Assembly: GCF_002142155.1 (NCBI RefSeq)
Contig: NZ_NASD01000001.1
Coordinates: 124,001-188,000, forward strand
Direction: 5' to 3'
DNA length: 64,000 bases
Source: Gilliamella apis
GTDB taxonomy: Bacteria; Pseudomonadota; Gammaproteobacteria; Enterobacterales; Orbaceae
Shown here piece after piece: positions 63,461 to 64,000 of the stretch. The position numbers and the translations under genes are program-made. Position 1 is the first letter of the stretch; each line of letters begins with the position of its first letter. The notes under the pieces were generated by a model, which saw nothing but the letters and a program-made list of their open reading frames with translations, did no database searches and was not told the origin of the DNA.

Positions 63461-64000
63461 AAAATTTAAACGAACAACTTCCTAAATCTTGGGAACAGAT
63501 TTATCAAGCATCAGCACAGGCAATTGAATGGGTCAATCAAACCCGAGATTCATCGAAACGTTTGCATAATGAAGCTGATAATTTAATTCTTGATCTTCGC
63601 CGATTACGTAATAGTGCTAAACGTTTAGGTGATGTGTCGACTAAATCCGTTGCGGTCGGTTTTTTTGGTTTGTCACAAGCAGGTAAATCTTATCTTATTT
63701 CAGCATTAGCGGCTGGTGAAAATGGTAAACTTGAAACAGTAGTTGATAATGAAGTTTTAGATTTTATTGATCACGTAAATCCTGTCGGTGGAGGTAAAGA
63801 GGCAACCGGACTTGTTACTCGGTTTAGTCGGACAGCCAAAGGTGGTATTGCCAACTATCCATTAGAGTTGAAATTATTTCAAGAAATAGAAATTGTTAAA
63901 ATCTTAATTAATGCCTATTTTAAAGATTTTGATCAACAAAAAGTTATCAATAAAGTTGAGTTTTCAGAGTTAAATCAACTTATTCAACGTATCGAAAGTA
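63457..64000 (+). CDS. srfC: SrfC-like P-loop NTPase, N-terminal part
   Basis: The window ends after 181 codons; the gene continues. It starts MKNLNEQLPKSWEQIYQASA with ATG inside the srfB stop. An N-terminal helical stretch (about 1-65) precedes VAVGFFGLSQAGKSYLISAL, a Walker A motif of GTPase type (GLSQAGKS, near residue 70). FIDHVNPVGGGKEATGLVTRFS follows, where a switch I threonine would be expected. SrfC proteins are large putative dynamin-like or virulence-associated GTPases. The missing part cannot be judged. Confidence 0.78.
   Translation, partial: MKNLNEQLPKSWEQIYQASAQAIEWVNQTRDSSKRLHNEADNLILDLRRLRNSAKRLGDVSTKSVAVGFFGLSQAGKSYLISALAAGENGKLETVVDNEVLDFIDHVNPVGGGKEATGLVTRFSRTAKGGIANYPLELKLFQEIEIVKILINAYFKDFDQQKVINKVEFSELNQLIQRIES

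Overview
The window is AT-rich chromosomal DNA of a gammaproteobacterium. Gene orders match Escherichia coli closely: S10-spc-alpha ribosomal operons, slyX/slyD, rplU-rpmA-yhbE-obgE, tyrS-pdxY, rodZ-ispG-hisS-yfgM-bamB-der-yfgJ. The low GC and the mix of conserved housekeeping and sugar-use genes suggest the family Orbaceae (Gilliamella-like insect-gut bacteria). That placement is inferred from general character, not from a search.

Layout. 1-2.4 kb: the 3' end of ferredoxin (fdx), then pseudouridine catabolism (psuK-psuG). 2.4-16.5 kb: the complete S10, spc and alpha operons with recognisable promoters, an L4-type leader hairpin, an S4-type leader and terminators. 16.6-22.6 kb: slyX, radC, slyD, ppnP, fabI, tehB, fmt and a small membrane protein. 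22.7-29.1 kb: a DASS/SLC13-like transporter, poxB, and gntK-edd (gluconate to 2-keto-3-deoxy-6-phosphogluconate) behind a GntR-type operator and a CRP-like site. 29.5-37 kb: a periplasmic glucose-1-phosphatase (agp) and a complete agaR-agaS-agaVWEF-agaA amino-sugar PTS operon with a near-perfect CRP site. 37.2-40 kb: a MarR/SlyA-type regulator with a membrane-fusion protein and an ABC-2 permease. 40.4-56.5 kb: housekeeping genes. 56.7-64 kb: glutathionylspermidine synthetase/amidase, then the srfA-srfB-srfC cluster, which runs off the end.

The most notable finding lies in the 336-base gap between obgE and smrB. It holds a RyhB-type small RNA: a promoter covered by a consensus Fur box, a 5' stem-loop, the single-stranded RyhB core GACATTGCTCACATTGC, and a GCCAGC/GCTGGC terminator. 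Other regulatory DNA seen by eye: two SlyA-like boxes in front of both transcription units of the efflux locus; a perfect 11-bp inverted repeat enclosing the tehB -10 box; a perfect 12-bp inverted repeat before gss; and a short dispersed element (core GAGGAAAGGGGTTTTT) present four times between genes.

The srf cluster encodes a single-span protein with a long disordered linker (SrfA), a large actin/Hsp70-fold (ASKHA) ATPase-like protein (SrfB) and a P-loop protein (SrfC). This is the best candidate in the window for a poorly described multi-protein machine. No tRNA, rRNA, insertion sequence, phage gene or CRISPR array was seen.
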